Below, piece after piece: positions 28,283 through 37,486 of a stretch of DNA of 64,000 bases (the stretch's first letter is position 1; each line of letters opens with the position of its first letter). The DNA comes from Clostridium sp. (GTDB lineage Bacteria > Bacillota > Clostridia > Lachnospirales > Lachnospiraceae). Below the pieces are notes generated by a model. The model saw only the letters and a list, made by a program, of their open reading frames with translations. It was not told the DNA's origin and did no database searches. Made by a program: the position numbers and the translations under genes. The stretch covers positions 1-64,000 of the forward strand of contig JAISOV010000029.1 in NCBI GenBank assembly GCA_031275405.1, read 5' to 3'.

Positions 28283-28979
28283 GAATATCACCATCCCTTC
28301 CAGCTGACTCTATCCTCTTCTGACGGAGGATGTGCAGGCTTTCCGGCGCTTCCTCCGCCTGTCCGATCCCTTCCCGCAGAAAGACTTTCCTCACCGTCCG
28401 CAACAGGATCCCACAGTCTCCGGCAAACGTCAGATGATCGACATACCATACGTCATAGGCAAACTTCTCTTCCCACGAAAGCGCGTTCCTCCCGCTGACC
28501 TGTGCCAGTCCGGTCAGTCCGGGGCGCACGTAGTGCCTGCGCCTTTCTTCTCCCGTGTAATAAGGCAGATAAATCTTCGCCAGAGGCCTCGGCCCCACGA
28601 AGCTCATGTCGCCTTTGAGGATATTCCAAAGCTCCGGCAGCTCGTCCAGGCTGGTGCCGCGGAGCCATTTCCCGAAACCCGTCAGCCTGTCGGCATCGGG
28701 CAGCAGCCGTCCTTGTCCATCCTTTGCGTCCGTCATGGTGCGGAACTTGACCAGGCGGAAGATCCTCTCGTCCCGGCCGGGGCGTTCCTGGCGGAACAGT
28801 ACCGGGGAGCCCAGCCTCATCCGCACGAGCAGCGCAAGGAACAGCAGGAGCGGGCTGCTCAGGAGCAGCGCCAAAAACGCCAGGAAACAGTCCTGGAGGC
28901 GTTTGAGATGGCGGGCATAGCAGCCGCTTCTGCGGGGAGGCCGTTTAGGATGCTGCATGTCTTCCGTCACCTCAGCCAT
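28113..28979 (-). CDS. Short (PglC/WcaJ-type) phosphoglycosyltransferase
   Basis: Initiates lipid-linked assembly by moving a sugar-1-phosphate to undecaprenyl phosphate. KRLQDCFLAFLALLLSSPLLLFLALLVRM is the re-entrant membrane helix, FRQERPGRDERIFRLVKFRTM, SLDELPELWNILKGDMSFVGPRPL (the catalytic D-E) and VRPGLTGLAQVSGRN are the family blocks. The core ends near REGIGQAEEA (residue about 215). The open frame then continues 70 residues in low-complexity sequence, overlapping the GNAT gene by 170 bp, where family members normally stop. The other phosphoglycosyltransferase (43012-44469) is the long form. Confidence 0.85.
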   Translation of the reverse strand: MAEVTEDMQHPKRPPRRSGCYARHLKRLQDCFLAFLALLLSSPLLLFLALLVRMRLGSPVLFRQERPGRDERIFRLVKFRTMTDAKDGQGRLLPDADRLTGFGKWLRGTSLDELPELWNILKGDMSFVGPRPLAKIYLPYYTGEERRRHYVRPGLTGLAQVSGRNALSWEEKFAYDVWYVDHLTFAGDCGILLRTVRKVFLREGIGQAEEAPESLHILRQKRIESAGRDGDIHEHHREKGISASDGSGRHGAVPGDGERSGNGAAAGRMELSDSALRAGGVVSKGSDG

Positions 28980-28997
28980 GGTCTGTCTTTCTCCCGC

Positions 28998-29222
28998 TTA
29001 GTATCTGACCTGATAAAGATCTGTTTTGCCGCCGTCTTCACAGCGCGCAACTGCTGATTTTTGTTCATCCGTCCTGAACTTCTCCCATATTTCCAGGAAA
29101 GATTCCGGTTCCCCGTTATCCGCGTCGTCCGACAGATCCCTGTCTTCGTCTTTTAACATCTGCAAGGATTCCCACAAAGTCACCCCTCTTTTCACTCCTG
29201 TTTCCTTTCCGACGGTAGCCAT
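28998..29222 (-). CDS. Small acidic protein of unknown function
   Basis: A 74-residue protein starting MATVGKETGVKRGVTLW at the ATG at 29222, behind GAGAGGG. It is mixed-charge, rich in D/E in the middle (DEDRDLSDDADNGEPES), with no membrane span. It is the first gene after the promoter at 29286-29315 and 18 bp upstream of the phosphoglycosyltransferase. I do not recognise it; a regulatory or accessory role is possible. Confidence 0.55.
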   Translation of the reverse strand: MATVGKETGVKRGVTLWESLQMLKDEDRDLSDDADNGEPESFLEIWEKFRTDEQKSAVARCEDGGKTDLYQVRY

Positions 29223-29285
29223 ACATCCCTCTCTTTTCTCCTGTTTTATGCATGAATGGCTCACCGCAAACCAGAATTCTCTTTA

Positions 29286-29315
29286 TTTATACTACACTGC
29301 AAAACAAAATGTCAA
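29286..29315 (-). promoter_or_regulatory. Sigma-A-type promoter
   Basis: TTGACA at 29310-29315 and TATAAA at 29286-29291 on the minus strand, spaced 18 bp, in an AT-rich island between the DegT stop (29342) and the small-protein start. Confidence 0.72.
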
Positions 29316-29341
29316 GAAAATGTTTTGACGCTTCCGCAGGC

Positions 29342-30532
29342 TCACCCCCACGCCCCCCTGACCGCCGCGCACACCCGTTCCAGGTCGCTTTCCGTCATTT
29401 TCGTGTCGCTCGGCAGGCACACGCCATGTTCAAACAGGGACTGCGCCGCCCCGCCATTGTCCTCATACCCGCAGTCCGCAAAGACCGGCTGCAGATGCAT
29501 GGGCTTCCAGACGGGCCTTGCCTCGATGTCGTCCGCTTCCAGTGCCGCCATCACATCCGACGGCTCCACTCCGCAGTCCGGGCTTAAGCTGATGCAGCTG
29601 AGCCAGCAGTTGCTGTATTCCCAGTCATGGAGCGGCATCAAGGAAAGCCCTTCCAGGCCGCCCAGGCGCTCCTGATAAAAACGGTAGATCCGGCGTTTCT
29701 GCTCCACCCGTTCCTCCAGGACTCTGAGCTGTCCGCGCCCGATCCCGGCCACGACGTTGCTCATCCGGTAATTATAGCCGATTTCCTTGTGTTCATAATG
29801 CCGCGCCGCTTCCCTGGCCTGGGTCGCGAGGAAACGCGCCCTCTGCGCTTTCTCCCGCGCATCCTCCGTATTCAGCAGCAGCATCCCGCCGCCGGAAGAG
29901 GTGATGATCTTGTTGCCGTTGAAGCTGACGACCCCGTAATCCCCGAAAGTCCCCGTAGACTTCCATCGGCCATGCGTACACGTGCCTCGGTAGGCCGTTC
30001 CGAGGCTCTCCGCCGCGTCCTCGATCAGCAGGATGTGATGTGTCCTGCATAAGGGGAGGATGGCGTCCAGATCCGCCGCCATGCCATACAGATGGACGAG
30101 GATGAGGGCTTTCGGGGCTTTCCCCGCCGTTTCCAGGCGTTCGACGGCCCGTTTCAGGGCGTCCGGCGACAGGTTCCACGTCGTCCTGTCGCTGTCGATG
30201 AAGAACGGAACCGCCCCTTGGTAACGGATCGGATTGGCGCTCGCGGAGAAAGTCAGGGTGGAACAAAGCACGACATCCCCCGCCCCGACCCCCGCCAGGA
30301 TCAGAGCCAGATGGAGGGCCGCCGTGCCGGATGTCAGTGCCGCCGCCGCTTTCGCGCCTGTTTTAGCCACGATCTCTTTTTCAAATTCATCCACGTTCCT
30401 GCCGAGAGGGGCTACCCAGTTCGTATCGAACGCTTCCTGGACGAACGCCCGCTCATACCCCTGCGTACTCATATGGGGAGACGCAAGGAAAATGTGCCCT
30501 TCTGAAGAATGACTGCTCACGGTTTCCTCCAT
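29342..30532 (-). CDS. DegT/DnrJ/EryC1 sugar aminotransferase
   Basis: A 396-residue PLP enzyme: FLASPHMSTQGYERAFVQEAFDTNW start, SGTAALHLAL phosphate loop, LLIEDAAESLGT with the PLP aspartate, and VVSFNGNKIITSSGGGMLL containing the Schiff-base lysine. It transfers an amino group to a 4-keto nucleotide sugar, the product made by the CapD-like dehydratase of the same operon. The start (30532) overlaps the fnlC end by 16 bp. The final products of this operon could thus include a 4-amino sugar in addition to, or instead of, an L-FucNAc-type sugar. Confidence 0.88.
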   Translation of the reverse strand: MEETVSSHSSEGHIFLASPHMSTQGYERAFVQEAFDTNWVAPLGRNVDEFEKEIVAKTGAKAAAALTSGTAALHLALILAGVGAGDVVLCSTLTFSASANPIRYQGAVPFFIDSDRTTWNLSPDALKRAVERLETAGKAPKALILVHLYGMAADLDAILPLCRTHHILLIEDAAESLGTAYRGTCTHGRWKSTGTFGDYGVVSFNGNKIITSSGGGMLLLNTEDAREKAQRARFLATQAREAARHYEHKEIGYNYRMSNVVAGIGRGQLRVLEERVEQKRRIYRFYQERLGGLEGLSLMPLHDWEYSNCWLSCISLSPDCGVEPSDVMAALEADDIEARPVWKPMHLQPVFADCGYEDNGGAAQSLFEHGVCLPSDTKMTESDLERVCAAVRGAWG

Positions 30533-31659
30533 ACCATCCTGTTGACGACTCCCGTATAGCTCTGGATGATCTTCACGACTTTCGTGCTGACGTTTTCTTC
30601 GAGATAGTTCGGAACGTCCGAGCCTAGGTCGCGGTTCTCCTGTAAGCCTGTCGCCGCCTCGACCGCCTGCAGGACCTGCTTTTCGGCGACGCCGCCCAGG
30701 ATGAAGTTCCCCTGTTCCATCGCTTCCGGGCGTTCCGTGCTGGTGCGGATACAGACCGCCGGGAAAGGCAGCCCCCGGCTGCGGAAGTAAGAGCTTTCCT
30801 CCGGCAGGGTGCCGCTGTCGGAAACCACGCAGAACGCGTGGATCTGCAGATGGTTGTAATCCGAGAAGCCGAAAGGGTTCAGGCTTCTCACGAGCGGATG
30901 GAACACGAACCCGCGCTCCTCGATGAATTTCCTGCTCCGGGGATGGGTGCTGTAGATGACCGGCAGCTGATAAGTTTGCGCCATGGCGTTCACGGCGTTC
31001 ATCAGCGCGGAGAAACAGTCCGGGTCGTCTATGTTTTCTTCCCTGTGCGCGGAAAGCAGGAGATACTTCCTCTGTTCCAGCCCCAAGGTCTCCAGGATCT
31101 TGCTGCGCCTGATCTTTTCGAGGTTGGCGGACAGCACCTCCGCCATGGGGGAGCCTGTCACAAACGTGCGCTCTTTGGCGGCGCCTTCCGCGTTCAGGTA
31201 TCTGCGCGCGTGTTCGCTGTAGCATAGGTTGACGTCCGCGATATGGTCCACGATCCTGCGGTTCGTTTCTTCCGGAAGGTTCTCGTCGAAACAGCGGTTG
31301 CCCGCTTCCATATGGAAGATGGGGATCTTCAGGCGCTTGGCGACGATCGCGGACAGGGCCGAATTGGTATCCCCTAAGACCAGCAGGGCATCCGGCTTCT
31401 GCTGAGCCAGGATCCGGTAGCTTTTCGCGAGGATGTTCCCGATGGTTTCCCCCAGGTCGTCGGCCGCCGCTTCCAGATAGAAATCCGGCCTGCGCAGCCG
31501 CAGATCCTCGAAGAAGATGCCGTTCAGCTCGTAATCCCAGTTCTGCCCCGTATGCACCAGGATCTGCTCAAAATACAGGTCGCACTTTTTGATGACCTCC
31601 GACAGGCGGATGATTTCCGGCCTGGTGCCTACGATGGTCATGAGTCTTAATCGATCCAT
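30517..31659 (-). CDS. fnlC: UDP-HexNAc 2-epimerase, FnlC/CapG-like
   Basis: A 380-residue enzyme of the WecB family: MTIVGTRPEIIRLSEVI, LVHTGQNWDYELNGIFFEDL, HMEAGNRCFDENLPEETNRR, SAHREENID and VVSDSGTLPEESSYF. Its position directly after a CapF/FnlB-type reductase identifies it as the CapG/FnlC branch (2-epimerisation giving UDP-L-FucNAc) rather than housekeeping WecB. ATG at 31659 follows GGAG at good spacing and overlaps the reductase by 13 bp. Confidence 0.85.
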   Translation of the reverse strand: MDRLRLMTIVGTRPEIIRLSEVIKKCDLYFEQILVHTGQNWDYELNGIFFEDLRLRRPDFYLEAAADDLGETIGNILAKSYRILAQQKPDALLVLGDTNSALSAIVAKRLKIPIFHMEAGNRCFDENLPEETNRRIVDHIADVNLCYSEHARRYLNAEGAAKERTFVTGSPMAEVLSANLEKIRRSKILETLGLEQRKYLLLSAHREENIDDPDCFSALMNAVNAMAQTYQLPVIYSTHPRSRKFIEERGFVFHPLVRSLNPFGFSDYNHLQIHAFCVVSDSGTLPEESSYFRSRGLPFPAVCIRTSTERPEAMEQGNFILGGVAEKQVLQAVEAATGLQENRDLGSDVPNYLEENVSTKVVKIIQSYTGVVNRMVWRKP

Positions 31660-32885
31660 ACCGCTCCTTCTCTGCGCCCGGGATCCCTGACGGCAGGCTG
31701 CACTTCCAGGAAATAAGTATCCGGTCTCTCCGGGTCGAAGCACTCGTTGCACCACATGAAAGTGACCAGATCCGTCTCGCCCTCGTTGAGGATATTATGC
31801 GTGTATCCGACCGGGATGTCAACCACTTCTATGTTCTCGCCGCTCACGCGGTATTCGATCACTTCTTCCGAGCCGAGCTTACGCAGCCGGATCAGCCCTT
31901 TTCCGCTGACCACCACGAATTTTTCATTCTTGGTGTGGTGCCAGTGGTTCCCCTTGGTAATGCCGGGTTTGGAGATATTGACCGAAAACTGCCCCCGGTC
32001 CGGCGTCCGGATCAGCTCCGTAAAGCTTCCCCTCGCGTCGGTATTCATGTTCAGAGGATAGCGGAACTGATCCGGAGGAAGATAGCTTAAATAGGTACTG
32101 TACAGCTTTTTCTGGAAGGGATCGTCCAGCTTTGGCACGCCCAGGTTCCCGCGGCTTTCCCGGAAAGAGGCAAGCAGGCCGGCGATCTCCCCCACGGTTC
32201 TGCGGTAGGTCACAGGCACAGGGCCATATCCGTCCGCGATGCCGTTCCCCGTGCCGTACGCGGCGCCGGTTTCCTCCGGCGCTCCCTCGCGCCGGTTTCC
32301 TCCGGCGCTCCCTCCGCCGTTCTGCGCGCTTTCCAGGATCCTGACCAGCTCCGCGACCAGATCGTCGATGTACAGCAGCTGAAGCGGAGCGGCCGGGTCA
32401 TGGATCTGGATGGGCAGGCCGCGGGCAATGTTGTGGCAGAAGGTGGCGACCACGGAATTGTAATTCGGCCTGCACCATTTCCCGAACGTGTTGGGGAAAC
32501 GGTAGAGATGGACCGGCGCCCCTGTCTCCCTCCCGTATCTCCGCAGGAGGTCTTCCGCCGCCCTCTTGCTCTGTCCGTAAGGGTTGTCCCGCGCCGCCTG
32601 GATCGAGGAGGAGAGCATGACCGGACAGCGGTTCCCGTGCTTTTTCAGGCTTTCCAGCAGCCGCGCCAGGAAACCGACATTGCCTTCCAGAAATTCCCTC
32701 TGTTCCTGAGGGCGGTTCACCCCCGCCAGATGGAACACGAACCCGCAGTCGGAGCAGTAGGCGTCCAGCAGCTCTTCCCTGGTGTCCACGTCAAATTCAT
32801 AAAGATCCGTATAGTTCCTGTTCCGCAGCTCGGCGGCCAGGTTCTTCCCGATAAAGCCCCTCGACCCGGTGATGAGGATTTTCAT
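31647..32885 (-). CDS. fnlB: UDP-sugar reductase with cupin domain, FnlB/CapF-like
   Basis: A 412-residue two-domain protein. The N-terminal extended SDR has ITGSRGFIGKNLAAEL and YGQSKRAAEDLL with the catalytic YxxxK. The C-terminal cupin has KGNHWHHTKNEKFVVVSG with metal histidines. This fusion is diagnostic of CapF/FnlB, which reduces the 4-keto-6-deoxy intermediate in UDP-L-FucNAc synthesis. Between the domains is an abnormal Gly/Arg-rich insertion (NGGGSAGGNRREGAPEETG) encoded by a perfect 26-bp tandem duplication (32263-32314). Confidence 0.85.
   Translation of the reverse strand: MKILITGSRGFIGKNLAAELRNRNYTDLYEFDVDTREELLDAYCSDCGFVFHLAGVNRPQEQREFLEGNVGFLARLLESLKKHGNRCPVMLSSSIQAARDNPYGQSKRAAEDLLRRYGRETGAPVHLYRFPNTFGKWCRPNYNSVVATFCHNIARGLPIQIHDPAAPLQLLYIDDLVAELVRILESAQNGGGSAGGNRREGAPEETGAAYGTGNGIADGYGPVPVTYRRTVGEIAGLLASFRESRGNLGVPKLDDPFQKKLYSTYLSYLPPDQFRYPLNMNTDARGSFTELIRTPDRGQFSVNISKPGITKGNHWHHTKNEKFVVVSGKGLIRLRKLGSEEVIEYRVSGENIEVVDIPVGYTHNILNEGETDLVTFMWCNECFDPERPDTYFLEVQPAVRDPGRREGAVWID
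32263..32314. repeat. Perfect 26-bp tandem duplication inside fnlB
   Basis: Two identical 26-bp units (32263-32288 and 32289-32314) lie between the SDR and cupin domains. Because 26 is not a multiple of three, loss or gain of one unit would shift the frame and remove the cupin domain. Confidence 0.9.
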
Positions 32886-32952
32886 GGCTTGCTTCCTTTC
32901 GCTCTCTCTCCCAGCGGACAAAAAGGTCTCCGTTGCGGAAACCTTCTGTCTG

Positions 32953-34848
32953 TCAGCCGACAGTCTGTCCGTCCTCGAAGCCCCTGTACTCCGGCACGAT
33001 CTCCCTCATGACTTCCCGGATGCCGTCGTCTTCCGTCAGCGAGGCTTTCCGCAGCTTTTCCAGCTGCCGCGCGAACACTTCATGATCGAAGTCGATGGGT
33101 TTCCCGATGTAGATCAGCTTGTTGGCGGTTTCTTTCAGGCCCTCTTCCCGCAGCAGCAGCTCCTCGTACATTTTTTCACCGGGGCGCAGCCCGATATACT
33201 CGATCTTGATGTCCTCGCCCACCCGGCAGCCGGAAAGTTTGATCAGGTTGGTCGCCAGATCCAGGATCTTCATCGGCTCCCCCATGTCCAGCACGAAAAT
33301 CTCCCCGCCCTTGGCGTAGGCCCCCGCCTGCAGCACCAGGGAAACCGCTTCGGGGATGGTCATGAAATAGCGGATGATGTCCGGATGGGTGATGGTCACG
33401 GGGCCTCCGGCGGCGATCTGCTTCCGGAAAAGCGGGATGACGCTCCCGTTGCTTCCCAGCACGTTCCCGAACCGCACCGCCACATATTCCGTCGCGGAGA
33501 CGCGGTTCATGTCCTGAATGATCATCTCACAGATCCGCTTGGAAGCGCCCATGATGTTGGCGGGATTGACCGCCTTATCCGTGGAGATCAGCACGAAGCG
33601 CTTCGTGCCGTACTTCGCGGCCGCCTTGGCGGTCTTATAAGTGCCGAACACATTGTTCTTCACCGCTTCATTCGGGCTTTCTTCCATGAGGGGAACGTGC
33701 TTGTGCGCCGCCGCGTGGTAGACGATGTCCGGGCGGTACGTTTCAAATACCCCGTTCACTCTGGCCGTGTTGCGCACCGAGCCGATCAGGACTACGACGT
33801 CCAGCCGGGGATGGCCGGCCCTAAGCTCCTGCTGGATCTCATACGCGCCGTTCTCGTAAATATCCAGGATCACCAGCCGCTTCGGCCCGTGCTGCGCCAG
33901 CTGCCTGCACAGCTCGCCGCCGATGGAACCGCCGCCCCCCGTCACCAGCACGGTTTTGCCCGCCACATAGCCCATGATCTCGTCCACGCTGACTTTGACG
34001 GGATCCCTGCCTAACAGGTCTTCAATCTGTACCTCCCGCAGCTTGGACACGCTGACCTCCCCGTTGATGATCTGATACATCCCCGGCAGGATCCGCAGAC
34101 GGCAGCCTGTCTCCTTGCAGATTTCCAGGATGGGCCTCAGCAGCTGGTGGCTGGCGGAGGGGATGGCGATGATGATCTCGTCTATCCCATATTTTTCTAC
34201 GGATTCCGCGATCATCTCCCTGCCGCCCACGATGGGAACCCCGCGCAGATATTTCCCGTGGCAGCCGAGGTTGTCGTCGATGACGCAGGCCACCTGCATA
34301 CTTAAATAATGGCTGGAATCAATTTCCTTTATGATGGCGTTCCCCGCGACTCCCGCCCCCACCACCATACAACGGCTTCGGGAGAGCCTGCCGAACCTGC
34401 CAAGCCGCCAAGATTTCAGGAACCGCAGGAAGCGGTAACTGAACCGGATGCCGATGGTCAGGATCAGCATGAAAAAAGCGTACAGGAAGGGATAGCTATA
34501 CGGAAGCCTCACTTGTTCGATCCAGAACACCACCGGCTGCATGACGGCGCAGATGACCACCGCGATCGCGTTGTTGATCAGTTCCGTTTCCGAGGCATAC
34601 CGCCACACGCTGTGGTACAGGCGGAAAATGTAGAACACCGCCAAGGTGATGGCGGCGTTGTAGCCGTAAGAACCCATCACCGCCTCCCAGAAGCTCCGGT
34701 CAATGCTCTGGAAGCTGTAATCGAAACGCACATACAGGGCAAGCACGCCGGCTGCCAGCACGGCCAGCAGATCGAAGGCGACCAGCAGCAGGATCCTGAC
34801 AAGCGGCACTTTCAGGATGTCCGTCCAAATATCTTTCCAATCTTTCAT
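32953..34848 (-). CDS. capD: Membrane UDP-GlcNAc 4,6-dehydratase, CapD/WbpM/PglF-like
   Basis: About 631 residues: four N-terminal membrane spans, a CoA-binding-like Rossmann domain (MVVGAGVAGNAI), then a polysaccharide-synthesis SDR domain with VTGGGGSIGGELCRQL and STDKAVNPANIMGASKR. The long membrane form makes UDP-4-keto-6-deoxy-D-GlcNAc. It heads the operon capD-fnlB-fnlC-degT behind a near-consensus promoter. FnlB normally needs the 5-inverting product of a CapE/FnlA enzyme, and none is in this window. An in-frame GTG at 34869 is an alternative start; neither has a strong ribosome-binding site. Confidence 0.87.
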   Translation of the reverse strand: MKDWKDIWTDILKVPLVRILLLVAFDLLAVLAAGVLALYVRFDYSFQSIDRSFWEAVMGSYGYNAAITLAVFYIFRLYHSVWRYASETELINNAIAVVICAVMQPVVFWIEQVRLPYSYPFLYAFFMLILTIGIRFSYRFLRFLKSWRLGRFGRLSRSRCMVVGAGVAGNAIIKEIDSSHYLSMQVACVIDDNLGCHGKYLRGVPIVGGREMIAESVEKYGIDEIIIAIPSASHQLLRPILEICKETGCRLRILPGMYQIINGEVSVSKLREVQIEDLLGRDPVKVSVDEIMGYVAGKTVLVTGGGGSIGGELCRQLAQHGPKRLVILDIYENGAYEIQQELRAGHPRLDVVVLIGSVRNTARVNGVFETYRPDIVYHAAAHKHVPLMEESPNEAVKNNVFGTYKTAKAAAKYGTKRFVLISTDKAVNPANIMGASKRICEMIIQDMNRVSATEYVAVRFGNVLGSNGSVIPLFRKQIAAGGPVTITHPDIIRYFMTIPEAVSLVLQAGAYAKGGEIFVLDMGEPMKILDLATNLIKLSGCRVGEDIKIEYIGLRPGEKMYEELLLREEGLKETANKLIYIGKPIDFDHEVFARQLEKLRKASLTEDDGIREVMREIVPEYRGFEDGQTVG

Positions 34849-35127
34849 AGGAACAGGATCGCCTTTCACGCAAAGTAATCACAACAAAAGCGGCTCAGAT
34901 GCAAAATCTGGCGCCGACCAGGATCGCGGACGTCCGTTCAGGCTGTGGGCATCGGCTCAGATTACGGATATTAGGTTAGATTATAATATGGGGATCTTGA
35001 AAAGTCAATCGGTTTTTGAATGGCTTCCGGCTGCTTGAAAATTGCAAGTTAAAATGTCCTATTCCAGCGCCCCGCCAGACCCTAAGCGGCGTATGCCTGA
35101 TTTGCGGACATATACCCCGCCGGACAG
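34849..35127 (-). promoter_or_regulatory. capD promoter and long 5' leader
   Basis: On the minus strand TTGACT (35003-35008), 17 bp, TATAAT (34980-34985): a near-consensus sigma-A promoter. About 125 nt of leader follow before capD, including a small CAGAT/ATCTG stem. The remaining upstream 110 bp up to the GT2 stop at 35128 show nothing recognisable. Confidence 0.8.
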
Positions 35128-36117
35128 TCACACCCTGCGGATGGCGCGGTGGAGCAGCCGGATCCCTTTGGGCGCTATGGCAAACAGGGTATGGTATAAT
35201 TTATTCTTCCGCGTCAGAACGGGATTGCGCATGGCTTTGGCCCAGTGTCCGCGGAGCCAGCCGACGATCTGCCGGTACTTCCCGTTTCCGCCGTGCATCT
35301 GGCTGACCGGGATGTGCAGGAGATATTCCAGCCTCTGGAACACCCCGAAACGCAGCGCGTCCGGAGCCAGCGCCGGATACCGCGCCGCGACAAGCTCCGC
35401 CGCCCTGTCCGCGTTGTCCACGCCGTCGGAAAACACTCTGGAGAAAGGCTCCCGCCCGCCCGGGCGGGTGCTGCTTCCCGGGCGGTAACGGACACGATAT
35501 GTCCGCCGGGGCAGGGAAACGAGCGGACACAGCTGGGGAAGCTTCCGGATCATCAGCCCGAAGTCCTCGTTCAGGACGCCGACCGGAAAGGCGTCCTGCG
35601 CGAAAAATTCCCTCGGCAGCAGCTTGGTGCAGAAAGAACAGTCCCCTCGATGCCGCAGAAGCTCCCGCAGGAATTCCTCGGCGCCGATACAGACCGTTTC
35701 CTCAGGGGGCGTGCAGACGTCCGGCAGACGAGTTCCGTCCTCGTCCCTCTCCTCCCGCCCCGCCTGCGCCGCCTTGGCCCGATAAGCGGTAAGCGCCCGG
35801 TACAGCAGTTCATACATATCGGGGGAGATCTCGTCGTCGCTGTCCACGAAGCCCAAATACGCGCCCTTTGCCGCGGCGATCCCGCGGTTGCGGGCGGCGG
35901 ACGCGCCGCCGTTCTCCTGATGCAGCACACGGATACGGGCGTCCTTTTGCGCCAGCTCCTCGCACAGCTGTCCGCTCCCGTCCGTAGAGCCGTCGTCCAC
36001 CAGAAGGATCTCCAGGTTCCGGTAAGTCTGCGCCTGTATCGAACCCACGCAGGACGGAAGGTAAGCGACGGTATGATACACCGGGACGATGATACTGATC
36101 AATGGCTGAATCTCCAT
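35128..36117 (-). CDS. GT2 glycosyltransferase
   Basis: A 329-residue GT-A family 2 enzyme: ISIIVPVYHTVAYLPSCVGSI, LLVDDGSTDGSG (first acidic motif), GGASAARNRGI, and FVDSDDEISPDMYELL with the DxD-type metal site. The C-terminal part is helical and acceptor-specific. The ATG at 36117 follows an ideal AGGAGG. It is the last gene of the upstream transcription unit, just before the capD promoter. Confidence 0.88.
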   Translation of the reverse strand: MEIQPLISIIVPVYHTVAYLPSCVGSIQAQTYRNLEILLVDDGSTDGSGQLCEELAQKDARIRVLHQENGGASAARNRGIAAAKGAYLGFVDSDDEISPDMYELLYRALTAYRAKAAQAGREERDEDGTRLPDVCTPPEETVCIGAEEFLRELLRHRGDCSFCTKLLPREFFAQDAFPVGVLNEDFGLMIRKLPQLCPLVSLPRRTYRVRYRPGSSTRPGGREPFSRVFSDGVDNADRAAELVAARYPALAPDALRFGVFQRLEYLLHIPVSQMHGGNGKYRQIVGWLRGHWAKAMRNPVLTRKNKLYHTLFAIAPKGIRLLHRAIRRV

Positions 36118-36186
36118 GCCGCACCTCCTAGGATCCAACGGATCAAATTTATGGCCGCCCCGCCCTTTTGCCGGGCGGGAAGGAAT

Positions 36187-37395
36187 TCAGGGCCGGCCGC
36201 CCTCGCCGGCCAGGAATGTGAGCATACGCCGTTCCGAAACCACGGGGGCCGGGGAGCCGGGGGCGCGTTCCGCGATCCGCGCCGGGGCTGCTTTGCCGCC
36301 GGAGGGCGGCTCCAGCCACTCCAGCTCCCGGAACAGGGCCATCAGGTTGGCCGCCGCCGTTTCCGCGTTCCATTCCTCCGTGATCGTCCGGTAGGCCTGC
36401 GTGCCGAGCCGCTTCCGGAAAGCGGCGTCCCGCACCAGCTGCCCGGTCAGCGCAAAAAGCTGCTCCTCGTTCCCATCCTGATAGATCAGCCCGTTTTCCC
36501 CGTGCCGGATCAGGAAGGGAACCGCCCCCGCCATGTGGTTGGCCGCTATGGCGCAGCCGCTGTTCATCGCCTCGTTCACCACGGCTCCCCAGCCCTCCCG
36601 CCGGTCGCTGGTCAGCAGGAAAACATCCGCTTTTTCCATAAAAGACCTTACTTCCTCCGGGGTCTTGCAGCCTTGCAGCGTCACCTGCCGCTCCAGTCCG
36701 TACTGCGCGGTGAGCGTTCTGACCATCGGTTCCAGCGCGCCGCCGCCCAAGAGATCCAGATGGAAATCCAGCCCCGTCTCTTTCAGCCGCCTGGCGGCGC
36801 GCAGGGGCAGCTCCGGATGTTTCCAGTCCAGGAACCTGCCCGCCCAGAGCAGGGAGGGCGTCGCCTTCTCTTTTTGCTCCATCAGGGCGGCAATGTCATA
36901 AGAGCGGGTTTCCGGAAAATATCCCCAGCGGTACATCTTCCCCGGATAGGCGCGGATGATGTGAAAATCAGACGGCACATACGCCCCCGCGCACAGCAGG
37001 CAGACCGGGGCTTTGCGGTAGCGCGTATGGTCGAGGTATTTCCGCAGCAGCCCCCTAGGCGTCGCCGCTTTCCACTGCCCGCTCTTGTACAGCCGCTCAC
37101 TGTAACGCATGACGGGCCTGCGGCTTTTCAGCCGCTCCGCAAGATAGCTTTCTTCCTCGCAGCCGCCGAAGATCACCACGTCGCTCTCCAGGATGAGCCG
37201 GGCGCATTCCCGCGGCTCTTCATAAGAAAGCTTCCGGTACGGCGGCGCTTCTTCTCTCCAGCCCATGCCCAGCCGCTCTTCTTCCATCGGCTCCGTCTGG
37301 ATGAAGCGGAAATCCCCCTCCGTTTCCCCGCACATCGCCCGGCAGAAAGGGATCTGGTGGTGATTCAGATAATTCGATACCATGACAACCTTCAC
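36187..37395 (-). CDS. GT4 glycosyltransferase
   Basis: A 402-residue GT-B enzyme: MKVVMVSNYLNHHQIPFCRAM start, SLLWAGRFLDWKHPEL donor-domain start and SDRREGWGAVVNEAMNSGCAI with the paired glutamates. The SNYLNHHQIPF start is typical of a clostridial capsule GT4 subgroup. The last 40 residues are Pro/Ala/Gly-rich and may be a loose extension. Confidence 0.85.
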   Translation of the reverse strand: MKVVMVSNYLNHHQIPFCRAMCGETEGDFRFIQTEPMEEERLGMGWREEAPPYRKLSYEEPRECARLILESDVVIFGGCEEESYLAERLKSRRPVMRYSERLYKSGQWKAATPRGLLRKYLDHTRYRKAPVCLLCAGAYVPSDFHIIRAYPGKMYRWGYFPETRSYDIAALMEQKEKATPSLLWAGRFLDWKHPELPLRAARRLKETGLDFHLDLLGGGALEPMVRTLTAQYGLERQVTLQGCKTPEEVRSFMEKADVFLLTSDRREGWGAVVNEAMNSGCAIAANHMAGAVPFLIRHGENGLIYQDGNEEQLFALTGQLVRDAAFRKRLGTQAYRTITEEWNAETAAANLMALFRELEWLEPPSGGKAAPARIAERAPGSPAPVVSERRMLTFLAGEGGRP

Positions 37396-37486
37396 GGCGG
37401 CTCCCCTCTTCCCGCTTTGCCCCGTCCGGCGCTGCGGGTATCCTGTCCTGGAACGTCACGCGCTTGTGCGGTTCTTGGGCCGCCCG

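Noticed and set aside
34849-35127. Invertible promoter of the Bacteroides capsule type
   Set aside because: I found no inverted repeats of useful length flanking the capD promoter and no site-specific recombinase in the window.
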